From Chitinophaga rupis (GTDB taxonomy: Bacteria > Bacteroidota > Bacteroidia > Chitinophagales > Chitinophagaceae), in assembly GCF_900109685.1 (NCBI RefSeq), contig NZ_FOBB01000002.1, positions 366,085 to 430,084 on the forward strand: a stretch of 64,000 bases of DNA. Reading direction: 5' to 3'. Positions 20,744-28,578 of this stretch are shown in pieces; the first letter of the stretch is position 1; every line of letters starts with the position of its first letter. The notes under the pieces were generated by a model, which saw nothing but the letters and a program-made list of their open reading frames with translations, was not told the origin of the DNA and made no database searches. The position numbers and the translations under genes are program-made.

Positions 20744-22693
20744 TCATGGACAAGCATTACGGAGTGTAGGACAGGGATCATTCTGACCTGGCGGGCATAA
20801 CGCCGTGCCGCCTGCTGCAATTTCTAAAATAACATCCCAGGGGTGTGCTATGAGCCTGCGCCTGAAACATTCAAAAGCATCGCCGGTATGCAGGTCAAAG
20901 TTCATGCGCGTGGTAATACAGGGTACTGTTAATGCATCCAGACCATTGCGGATCTCTGCACCGGGTAAAAATGCGTTGGTGATCAGTGTTTGTATATTGG
21001 CAGGAAGAGAGGGCAGATCAGCTGCGCGCCATGCATACGTAGGATTGGTAGTGGAGGTTGTATCCTCTGCCGGGAATAATGCCGGTGCACGGAAGTTAGC
21101 AGGATCTGCCAGCTGCCTTCCCCTGGTAAAATCGCCCGAAACGCCTGCGCTGTAAGCCTGCCGCCCCTCCTGGAAGCTAAGCGTAATGGCTTCTGTAAGC
21201 ATTTGCTGCGTTTGTTGCTGCGGCGTAGTGGCCGTTGCGCCGCTTGCAGGGAATAAAAATCCATCGCCTACTGCACGCCAGTGAAAAGGCGATCCGGTAG
21301 TGGAGCCGGCGGGCCCGCGGCTGCTCACAACATCCAGCCCGGCATTATCTGCATCATGCAGCACTTTGGAAATAAGATCGCCAATAGAAAAAGAGGTGAG
21401 GGTGGTGCCGCCCATAGAGCGTACTACGGGGCTGATCTCATTTGTTAACATATCTACCGTCATCACGTAGCCTATACGGTCCCTTTCATTAATATGGCTG
21501 GCCATGTAACAGCTGATCATGCGGATCATGTTATCTACAAAGCCCGGGTACATGCCATTCCAGTGCCGTTGTATGTTACCGCGCTGCGTGCGCACATGCC
21601 CTGCAGAGAATGCATCTGTTAAAAAGTGCTGTGCAAAACCTTCGCGCGCCTGCCAGGTCCATCTTCTTACTACCAGCGGGTTAAGGCCTTCTGAAAAAGC
21701 ATCTATCATAGCCTGCGCATGTATATCCGCATAACGCTCCCGGTTACTGTTACCGGCTGAGCTGCCGGTGGAGAAGTGAGTTTCATTACGTGCGGCCAGC
21801 CGGTTGTACCGCTCCTCTACGGCATCAATGGCGGACCGCGATACGGTAGGCCGGGTGCGGGTAGGGTTCACCTTCCACAATACATAATCGATCTGCTCAC
21901 GGCCAAAGGTGCCGTAGCTTTCTGCCAGCGTGGCTATTTCCTCAATGCTTTCAAAATAGTCACCGGCCATGGCTATCATCTCCCCAAAAGTTACCGTTCC
22001 ATAAGAGGTGATGAGCGCACGGTCGCTCACTGCGCTATCGCCTATCCGCCGGTGCTCATCTGACCCGAACCTGCGGATAGTAGCGCCCTGCTGTTGTATA
22101 GTATGGGTAAGCTCATGCGCCAGTAAATGTTGCCCATCGCTGGTTTCCGGTGAGAATTTGCCGCTGTTGAAATAAATATCATTGCCTACGGTAAATGCCT
22201 GTGCGGATAGCTCATTGGATAATTGTGATGCATAATCCCCGGTATGGATCCGCACGGAGGAGAAATCTGTTTCAAAACGGCTTTCCATAAAGCTGCGCGT
22301 AGTGGAAGGCATGGTTTGCCCGCCGCCCTGCGTAGCGCTTATCTGGTTACTAACTTGTTGACTAACGGAGGTATTACCACTGCTGCCTGCTTTCTTTTGA
22401 ATAAAGGAGGCCAGCGGTTTGCGCTGTGCTTTTTCCTCTGCTTCGCAATGCGCACATTTACGCTGAATAAACGATGGTTCCGGCATGCGCATTACACGGC
22501 CGGCCATATCATCGGCTTCTTTTTCCAGCGGATCATCTGCTGCGCCAACTGTTAGCTGGCGCTGAACGGGCAACCATTGCAAGGGTTCCATACTTTGCTC
22601 CGGCAGTGCGGTGTCACTTATCATTGCAGTAACAGGCGCTGCAGCGGCGGCAGTAGCGGGGTTTGTAGTTGACTGGTGTGTTTGTGCAGACAT
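20744..22693 (-). CDS. eCIS cargo: DUF4157 plus zinc phospholipase C/P1-nuclease-like domain
   Basis: This 649-residue protein has the shared module (C80, C83) and DUF4157 with HELTH at 193-197. Its C-terminal domain begins near 209. There the motif H356-FLT-D360-AFSAG-H366 matches the spacing H-x3-D-x5-H of bacterial zinc phospholipase C and is close to the S1/P1 nuclease pattern. Further candidate metal ligands are H214, D245, H306 and H325. I infer a membrane- or nucleic-acid-degrading toxin; the sequence alone does not decide between lipid and nucleic acid. The last 150 residues are unassigned. No signal peptide is seen. It sits between the eight-cysteine cargo and the M14/M15 cargo with gaps of 16 and 12 bp. 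Confidence 0.65.
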   Translation of the reverse strand: MSAQTHQSTTNPATAAAAAPVTAMISDTALPEQSMEPLQWLPVQRQLTVGAADDPLEKEADDMAGRVMRMPEPSFIQRKCAHCEAEEKAQRKPLASFIQKKAGSSGNTSVSQQVSNQISATQGGGQTMPSTTRSFMESRFETDFSSVRIHTGDYASQLSNELSAQAFTVGNDIYFNSGKFSPETSDGQHLLAHELTHTIQQQGATIRRFGSDEHRRIGDSAVSDRALITSYGTVTFGEMIAMAGDYFESIEEIATLAESYGTFGREQIDYVLWKVNPTRTRPTVSRSAIDAVEERYNRLAARNETHFSTGSSAGNSNRERYADIHAQAMIDAFSEGLNPLVVRRWTWQAREGFAQHFLTDAFSAGHVRTQRGNIQRHWNGMYPGFVDNMIRMISCYMASHINERDRIGYVMTVDMLTNEISPVVRSMGGTTLTSFSIGDLISKVLHDADNAGLDVVSSRGPAGSTTGSPFHWRAVGDGFLFPASGATATTPQQQTQQMLTEAITLSFQEGRQAYSAGVSGDFTRGRQLADPANFRAPALFPAEDTTSTTNPTYAWRAADLPSLPANIQTLITNAFLPGAEIRNGLDALTVPCITTRMNFDLHTGDAFECFRRRLIAHPWDVILEIAAGGTALCPPGQNDPCPTLRNACP

Positions 22694-22709
22694 TACTTTT
22701 TATTATCCG

Positions 22710-23654
22710 TTAATACATCATCATACTCTGTGGATTACATCCCTGGTAGCAGAAACCTCTCAGGTACCAGGGTTCTGCATCGCAGGCGTGATAGCATGCC
22801 ATCATTCTTTCTCCTTCCCGGTCGCTGTTATAACGCCTGCTTTCCCAGAAAGCACCCCAGCCTTTTTGCCAGATGCCGCCACGGTCGTTCCAGGTATGAT
22901 CCCATGCGTTGGTTGATGAATCGTAATCATCTGGTGTACCGGCGCAGTCGGGGTAGGCATGGTTCCTGTCTACCAGCACCCCGCTGTGATCATAAAAACA
23001 TTCGTTCATGGGATCTTGCGGTGAAGGGCGCCTGTCTTCCAGTATGCCGCGGAAACCGCAATGGAACCAGTAGCTGTTGCCATGGTAAGGTACCCAGCCG
23101 GGAGGCACGGGGTCAGCATCATTCAGGTGCGCAGGGCAGGGGGCCATACGCTGTATCATTTTACGGCCTATGCCTTCATTTTGCTGTAAGGTATGCGTAA
23201 GCTCATGCGCTAACAGGTGTTTGCCCTGTGTTGATTCCGGCGCATACTGCCCGTTATTGAAATAAATATCGTTGCCTACGGTAAATGCCTGCGCATTCAG
23301 CTGCGCTGATAAATGGGCGGCGTCATTACCGGTGTGGATGCGTACATCAGAGAAGTCGGTCCCAAAGCGGCTTTCCATAAAGCTGCGGGTATTACCGTTC
23401 ATAGGCTGCCCGCTGCCTTTGCTGGATTCTATCTGGCTACTTACGGCTGCAGGGGCGGTGGAGGCGCTGCCGGCTTCTTTCTTTTGTATGAAAGAAGCGG
23501 AGGGTTTGCGCTGCGCTTTTTCTTCCGCATCGCATTGCGCGCATTTGCGCTGGATAAAGTTGGGTTGCTGCATGCGCATTTGGTGATTATGCATAGGGTT
23601 ATGCGCTGCGGGCGTATGCTGTTTTTGGAAGTTAATGATAGTATGTTCCGGCAT
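22710..23654 (-). CDS. eCIS cargo: DUF4157 plus unrecognised eight-cysteine domain
   Basis: This 314-residue protein has a short N-terminus, the CxxC module (C38, C41) and DUF4157 with HELTH at 150-154. The junction RKMIQRM leads into a C-terminal domain of about 145 residues that I do not recognise. It contains eight Cys (from C173 to the C-terminal CYHAC and CYQGC pairs) and many aromatics (WFHCGFRG, WDHTWNDRGG, WGAFWESRRY). The even Cys number suggests disulfides or metal sites that form outside the producer. Conserved-looking HAYPDC and HTWND segments might be catalytic, but I cannot name a family. By position and N-terminus it should be particle cargo. It follows a 148-bp gap after the small lipoprotein gene. 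Confidence 0.65.
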   Translation of the reverse strand: MPEHTIINFQKQHTPAAHNPMHNHQMRMQQPNFIQRKCAQCDAEEKAQRKPSASFIQKKEAGSASTAPAAVSSQIESSKGSGQPMNGNTRSFMESRFGTDFSDVRIHTGNDAAHLSAQLNAQAFTVGNDIYFNNGQYAPESTQGKHLLAHELTHTLQQNEGIGRKMIQRMAPCPAHLNDADPVPPGWVPYHGNSYWFHCGFRGILEDRRPSPQDPMNECFYDHSGVLVDRNHAYPDCAGTPDDYDSSTNAWDHTWNDRGGIWQKGWGAFWESRRYNSDREGERMMACYHACDAEPWYLRGFCYQGCNPQSMMMY

Positions 23655-23802
23655 GAGGTTACGTTGTGTATTTAATGGATGTTATTTTATATCCATTACT
23701 TCGCCGCCGCTTCCGTGCCTGTGCAGCAGGGATAGCATTGAAAGCAATGGCGGTAGATGTACGTTGGGGCATATTCAAGGTTTTATCAAACAACAGCGGT
23801 TA

Positions 23803-24147
23803 TTATTGTGCTGCCGGCACTACCTTCCACTGTGCATGCTGTATGATCTGCTGGATGCCTCTCATGGATTGTACCCATTTACCTTCTGCATTTTTACCGC
23901 TTTGCTGTGAGTGGTCAATTACAGAGAGCTCGCCGGTTACTTCCACGGTTTTCTCGTATATGCTATCCGGCCAGCTGGATAGCTCGTGAATGTAATAATT
24001 GCCTTTTTCCGTTCTTACAACGGCGCCTGCTTTTGCATTTAATGCAGTACCGGTCACTGTAATTATTTTATCCTGGTTCATTTGCTGTTGTTTTTGGGAT
24101 GGAGTGCATGAACAAAGCACAAGCAGTGCAACATACCATCTATACAT
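23803..24147 (-). CDS. Small lipoprotein, OB-fold-like, within the eCIS cargo block
   Basis: This 114-residue protein has a short hydrophobic signal and a lipobox-like LLVLCSC (Cys12 or Cys14). The mature part has a beta-rich pattern (ITVTGTALNAKAGAVV, YYIHELSSWPD, KTVEVTGELSVID) that could be an OB-fold. It begins 3 bp after the stop of the transglutaminase-like cargo gene, a coupling often seen between toxins and protective partners. It lacks the CxxC module, so it is probably not cargo. A periplasmic or outer-membrane immunity role is only inference. A housekeeping lipoprotein that happens to lie here is equally possible. Confidence 0.6.
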   Translation of the reverse strand: MYRWYVALLVLCSCTPSQKQQQMNQDKIITVTGTALNAKAGAVVRTEKGNYYIHELSSWPDSIYEKTVEVTGELSVIDHSQQSGKNAEGKWVQSMRGIQQIIQHAQWKVVPAAQ

Positions 24148-24150
24148 AAG

Positions 24151-25521
24151 TTAAAGTGTTTTCACCACTACGCAAAAGATCTGCCTGTCAAAATCGAGCA
24201 GGGGTTTGGAATAGTAGTCCAGTGAGCTTTCATATGCTCTCATATCGCCCATATGAGCGGGCGCAGCGCCAGGGTCATGTGCATGATTGGCGTGCCACCA
24301 CATACCGGAATCTACGTCATAATAACCAAAATCAAAGTTAATATAATCTGAGCCGGAAGCATCATCCGGCCGCCAGGCGTCGCCGCTGGTTAACCGGCTA
24401 TCGTAATCCGTCATATCTACCTTTCCGGTGGCGTCCGGGGCATAAGGCTTGCCGCCTGACCAGAAGCGCATGGAGAATATAACGGCTTTCTTTTTCTTGC
24501 TGTCCCCGGCTGCTTTAATGGCTTCATTTTTAGCGCGGGCAAATTTGAGGGATTGTTCAAATGTGTGGAAACAGTTATTCAGGTTACTCAGGGGATCCAT
24601 ACCGGTATTGGCGCCGCTGATGCCTACGCAGCCCCTTTCCAGCTCTGTTCTTTCAGATGAAGTAATGGGCCGGCCTTTTTCCGCTTCCCAGCGTTTTACA
24701 TAATCATCCAGGGATATTTCATTGTGCTTCATGCCGGTGGGATCGTTGGGTATGATCAGGTCCGGCAGAAAGATCTTTTGCCCTACGGATATTTTATTAA
24801 TGTTCTTGATCTCCGGGTTATTCTTTTGTATAGCGGCTGTGGTGGTGCCAAAACGCGTGGCAATAGTGCCCAGCGTATCGCCGGCAGCTACGGTGTACAT
24901 CCCTATTAAGGGATCAAACTGGCCGCCTGCTGTTTTGGATTTACCGGCGTCTTTGATGGGTGCGCGCTGCACCTGCAGGCCATTGCCCTGCTGCAGCACA
25001 TGGGTAAGCTCATGCGCCAGCAAATGGTTGCCTTCCTGCGTTTGCGGCGCATACCTGCCGCTGTTAAAATAAATATCGGTACCTACGGTAAATGCCTGTG
25101 CATTCAGTTCATTTGAGAGCTGCGCGGCCTCATTTCCCTGGTGAATATTTACCGAAGAAAAATCTGCACCAAAGCGGCTTTCCATAAATGCACGGGTAGG
25201 CTCAGCCATTTTATCGCCACTGCCTCTTGAGCTGTTAATTTGCGCGCTGACAGTATCGCTTGCAGCAGTACCGCCTTCAGCTTCTTTCTTCTGTATAAAA
25301 GAGGGCAGGGGCTTGCGCTGTACCTCGTCTTCCGCTTCACAGGCGGCACATTTCCGCTGCGCGGTTTGCGGATCGGTCATTTGTGTCACCTTATCGGCCA
25401 GGGCTTCTGCTTCGGCTTCCAGCGGGTCATTTACATCACCTACTGTTAGCGGCGTATGTGCAGCTGCAGCGGGTGTTGCCGCTGCCTTGCCTTCATTGGG
25501 ACCGGTTTTATTGGTGTGCAT
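24151..25521 (-). CDS. eCIS cargo: DUF4157, LysM and microbial transglutaminase-like domain
   Basis: I chose the ATG at 25521; the open frame extends upstream but would overlap the AAA+ gene. The 456-residue product has the CxxC module (C57-K-C region; C58, C61), DUF4157 with HELTH at 170-174, a LysM domain at about 208-253 (YTVAAGDTLGTIATRFG), and a C-terminal domain from about 270. That domain follows Streptomyces mobaraensis transglutaminase block by block: GCVGI with Cys298, KAVIFS...FWSGG, VDM, INFDFG with Asp397, WWHANHAH with His410, MRAYES, then DFDR. The order and identity of the Cys-Asp-His residues agree with that enzyme, which forms glutamine-lysine isopeptide crosslinks. I infer a protein-crosslinking effector. 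It starts 10 bp after the AAA+ ATPase gene, so it is the first cargo gene. The fold call is strong; the target is unknown. Confidence 0.8.
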   Translation of the reverse strand: MHTNKTGPNEGKAAATPAAAAHTPLTVGDVNDPLEAEAEALADKVTQMTDPQTAQRKCAACEAEDEVQRKPLPSFIQKKEAEGGTAASDTVSAQINSSRGSGDKMAEPTRAFMESRFGADFSSVNIHQGNEAAQLSNELNAQAFTVGTDIYFNSGRYAPQTQEGNHLLAHELTHVLQQGNGLQVQRAPIKDAGKSKTAGGQFDPLIGMYTVAAGDTLGTIATRFGTTTAAIQKNNPEIKNINKISVGQKIFLPDLIIPNDPTGMKHNEISLDDYVKRWEAEKGRPITSSERTELERGCVGISGANTGMDPLSNLNNCFHTFEQSLKFARAKNEAIKAAGDSKKKKAVIFSMRFWSGGKPYAPDATGKVDMTDYDSRLTSGDAWRPDDASGSDYINFDFGYYDVDSGMWWHANHAHDPGAAPAHMGDMRAYESSLDYYSKPLLDFDRQIFCVVVKTL

Positions 25522-25531
25522 AACTACCTGT

Positions 25532-26920
25532 TTAAATGGTTTTGCCTTCTTTTTTAAACTCCTTGCGGATGCCCTGTAACAGGTCATCTACTAGTATGTG
25601 GCTGTCGTTGCGGTTCAATGCCATCAGTGATGCATATTGCACCACGTTCATGATAGAACCGCCTGACAGCTCATATTGTTGTGCAATACGTTCCAGCTCA
25701 TCCGGCCTGGGAGGCTGGCATTGTTTGCTGAATGCATTGTTCCAGAGCCGCAGCCTTTCCCTGGTGCGGGGCGCCTGGAAGTGGATGATGGCCTGCAGGC
25801 GGCGGGTAAAAGCTTCATCTACGTTATTACGCATATTGGAAGCCAGTATTACCAGCCCGCGGTAATCTTCCAGCCTTTGTAACAGGTAGGCTATTTCCTG
25901 ATTTGCATATTTATCGTGGGAGTCGGAAATGCTGGTGCGTTTGCCGAACAGCGCATCTGCTTCATCAAAGAATAAGATCCAGTTCTTGTTCTCTGCTTTC
26001 TTAAAAACTTTTTCCAGGTTCTTTTCCGTTTCACCAATGTATTTGGAAACAACCATGGAAAGATCCACCCGGTACACTTCCAGGTTATAGAGCTTGCCCA
26101 GCAGGGCGGCAGTTAAGGTTTTGCCGGTGCCGGGAGGGCCATGGAACAGCGCTTTGTAGCCGGGTTTCAGCTTTTTGCTCATGCCCCAGCTTTCATATAA
26201 GGTAGCGCCATGCTGTACCCATATACGCAGCTCATCCAGCTGCTGTGCAGTATAGTCATCTACCACCAGGTCGGTCCAGTTCAGGGAAGTGCTTAAGCGC
26301 CTGGCCGGAAACTCCATACTGAAGTTGGGTTTGCGGAACTGACCTGTGGTAAAAAAATCAACGTACTCTTCTGAAATGCTCACCGGGCTGCTGTAAAAGG
26401 GTTCATTGCCCGGTGCAGGATCGATGGTAATGATCTGGTGGCCGGAGAAAATATGTTCCGGCTCAAAGAGCTTGTACAGGCGGAAGCGGTGTGCCAGGTC
26501 ATTGCCGGCCAGCAGGAACAGCGCAGTTTCAATAGTAGGTAAAAAGCCGCTGTGCCGCGTGCCTTTGATGCCGCCAAACTCCGTATGCCCCCGGCCGGAT
26601 GCTTTGTTGATGCTAAAGAAAATATCCAGCAGGTGGGGCTGCACATGTGGAATAAGGGTAAGCATTAACAGCAGCCGTTCATCCCGGCTCAGGTGATAAT
26701 AGTTCACAAACTCCGCGTATACAGAGCGGTCGTTGCTGAGGTCCGGCGCGGTAGTGTCAGCAGGGTTATCGTCTGCTGTTTCTTTATTAAAATACTCGCT
26801 TAAACGGGCATTCACCACCCCGGCAAACCAGGTGATCTCTGCGGAGAGGCTGGCTGCATTTTGATCTAACCGGTTTACGGTAGTTACCGGTCCTTCCATC
26901 ACGGTTGCGCCGTTGTTCAT
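25532..26920 (-). CDS. eCIS AAA+ ATPase (Pvc15/Afp15-like)
   Basis: This 462-residue protein has an N-terminal region (about 20-200) seen in eCIS ATPases and one AAA+ module. Walker A is GPPGTGKT at 261-268, Walker B is ILFFDEAD at 315-322, sensor 1 is at N362 (LASNMRNN) and arginine fingers lie at R373/R374. Homologues in PVC and Afp loci are needed for normal particle assembly or cargo handling but are not part of the finished particle. It lies between the tape-measure gene and the cargo genes, exactly as in other eCIS loci. The 219-bp region upstream holds short direct repeats. Confidence 0.92.
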   Translation of the reverse strand: MNNGATVMEGPVTTVNRLDQNAASLSAEITWFAGVVNARLSEYFNKETADDNPADTTAPDLSNDRSVYAEFVNYYHLSRDERLLLMLTLIPHVQPHLLDIFFSINKASGRGHTEFGGIKGTRHSGFLPTIETALFLLAGNDLAHRFRLYKLFEPEHIFSGHQIITIDPAPGNEPFYSSPVSISEEYVDFFTTGQFRKPNFSMEFPARRLSTSLNWTDLVVDDYTAQQLDELRIWVQHGATLYESWGMSKKLKPGYKALFHGPPGTGKTLTAALLGKLYNLEVYRVDLSMVVSKYIGETEKNLEKVFKKAENKNWILFFDEADALFGKRTSISDSHDKYANQEIAYLLQRLEDYRGLVILASNMRNNVDEAFTRRLQAIIHFQAPRTRERLRLWNNAFSKQCQPPRPDELERIAQQYELSGGSIMNVVQYASLMALNRNDSHILVDDLLQGIRKEFKKEGKTI

Positions 26921-26976
26921 AAAAAAGCAATTAGTAATTAGCTGTTAATAATTAGCTGCTAGCAATTAGCTTTTAG

Positions 26977-27107
26977 CTTTTAGTGATTAGCGTTAACAGA
27001 TGATCTTCACCATAAGTATAATGCAATCACTTAGCTGTTAGCAATTAGCTCGCTTTTAGTGATTAACGTTAATAGATGATCTTCACCATAAGTATAATGC
27101 AAGCACT
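26977..27107. repeat. Direct repeat pair, about 55 bp, period 76 bp
   Basis: Two near-identical copies (about 26977-27031 and 27053-27107) share AGTGATTA, CGTTAA and a 26-base block starting AGATGATCTTCACC. They sit in the AT-rich 219-bp gap between the AAA+ and tape-measure genes, among many TTAGCTGTTAGC-like words. No coding frame is supported here. Confidence 0.85.
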
Positions 27108-27139
27108 AAAGGCTAAAAGCCAACAGCTAATAGCTTTGT

Positions 27140-28534
27140 TCACCATTCTACAAAGATCAGATAACCGTTCCAGGGCAGGCTGATGGTAGAAAAGCCCCAG
27201 GGAATACTGTCCAGCAGCACATCCAGGGTTTTTTGCTCCACCTGCAAACGCCAGTTCTTTTCCTGGCGGCTCAGGATACCGTCCCTTTTCAGGAAAGTTT
27301 CCCGCAGCCCGTTCACCGAAGTGTTTTTAAGCATTTTCCAATGCCCGATAATAGATTCCAGCAACAGGGTAGATTCTGCTATTTCTTTTTCTGTAAGCTC
27401 CAGATCCAGCGGCACCGGCTCATCCAAGGGCAGGCCGCAACAGATTTTTTCCATTACCAGGCTATACTCCGGCGCCTGCTGCTGCCCGGTGCACAAATAT
27501 TTTAACAGATGCACTGCCCGGTAACAGGCATCTTTACTTTTCCATTCCTTACCATCCCATAATTCCAATGTGGTAAAGAAGGGACGGAGGAATGCCGCGA
27601 GCAGGATTACCCCGGCATGGCGAACAGTGTATTGTTCTTCTTCAGCATGTGTGTTATAGTCCGTTTGAAAAAGCGATCCGGGTAACAACGCTTCTTTTTT
27701 AACTGCAGTGGGAGTAGCGTCTGGTAATTGCAGGCCTTTTTCTATAGCCAGTGTTACCAATAGTGGTTCCACTACACTGCTTTCCTGTTCGGGTGTAATG
27801 ATGAACAGGTTCGGCAGGTGATCAGCGAACACCTGCCATACAACATTTTTGTCTGCCGTGGCCTGTAACAGCAGGGGCGCGCTTTCAAGTATCAGGTTTA
27901 CGATCTTTTCCGGTGAAGCAGCTGCCAGTGCCGGTACTGCCCGGGCACGAATGGTTTGCTGCCATTCCTGTAATAAGCCCTGCGCATTTGCCAGCGCAGG
28001 GAACAGGGTAATGATCTGCGCTTTAATGTCATTACTGAACTGTAATGCCAGGCGTTGCCACAGGTGCGGGTGCGCGCGCTGCGCTTGAAAAAAATCCAGC
28101 ATTGCTGCAGGCTGCTGCTGTAACAGCTGCGCGGTAACTTCCTGCAGGTTCAGCTCTGTTTCATCAACCCACCAGGGCAGGCTGCCTTTTAGCAGAAAGT
28201 GCTGCCACATTTCCGCATAGGAAAGCTGCCTGGCCTGCTGCCGCTGCACCAGCGATATGCCGGCCAGCTTTTGCTGAAAGGCCTGCTCAAACTTTGCCAG
28301 GAACACTTCGCTGAACCGGGTATTGAAACCCTGCGGACTAAACTTGCCTAAGTCTATTTCCAGCTTATCAATGCGCAGCCATTCCTTATCATCTACATAT
28401 TTGGAGCATACCCGGTCCACCACTTCCATGATCTGCTCCTGGTAAGTAAGGGAGAAGTTATAGCGCAGGTTCAGCGCCAGCTCTTCATCCGGGCAGCTAA
28501 CTTCAAATTGCAGTTTATTGATCAGGTGCGACAT
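27140..28534 (-). CDS. Contractile injection system tape-measure protein (Pvc14-like)
   Basis: This is a 464-residue protein. Its first 75 residues match the start of the CIS tape-measure family: HLINKLQFEVSCPDEE, then a long helix and a DKLEIDLG strand. The rest is mostly helical and Leu/Gln-rich (ARQLSYAEMWQHFLLKG, AQLLQQQPAAMLDFF). The C-terminal part, SVNGLRETFLKRDGIL (about 410-425) followed by WGFSTISLPW, is also typical. This protein sets tube length. At 464 residues it is on the short side of what I recall for the family, suggesting a modest particle length. It lies between baseplate protein Pvc12-like and the ATPase, as expected. Confidence 0.85.
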   Translation of the reverse strand: MSHLINKLQFEVSCPDEELALNLRYNFSLTYQEQIMEVVDRVCSKYVDDKEWLRIDKLEIDLGKFSPQGFNTRFSEVFLAKFEQAFQQKLAGISLVQRQQARQLSYAEMWQHFLLKGSLPWWVDETELNLQEVTAQLLQQQPAAMLDFFQAQRAHPHLWQRLALQFSNDIKAQIITLFPALANAQGLLQEWQQTIRARAVPALAAASPEKIVNLILESAPLLLQATADKNVVWQVFADHLPNLFIITPEQESSVVEPLLVTLAIEKGLQLPDATPTAVKKEALLPGSLFQTDYNTHAEEEQYTVRHAGVILLAAFLRPFFTTLELWDGKEWKSKDACYRAVHLLKYLCTGQQQAPEYSLVMEKICCGLPLDEPVPLDLELTEKEIAESTLLLESIIGHWKMLKNTSVNGLRETFLKRDGILSRQEKNWRLQVEQKTLDVLLDSIPWGFSTISLPWNGYLIFVEW

Positions 28535-28578
28535 GATTTTTTATGTTCCGAACCGGAGGTCCGGGACTTTAACTTCGT

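Noticed and set aside
25522..25587. Upstream extension of the transglutaminase-like cargo gene
   Set aside because: It would overlap the AAA+ gene and adds a non-homologous Lys-rich stretch. The ATG at 25521 gives the usual start distance to the CxxC module.
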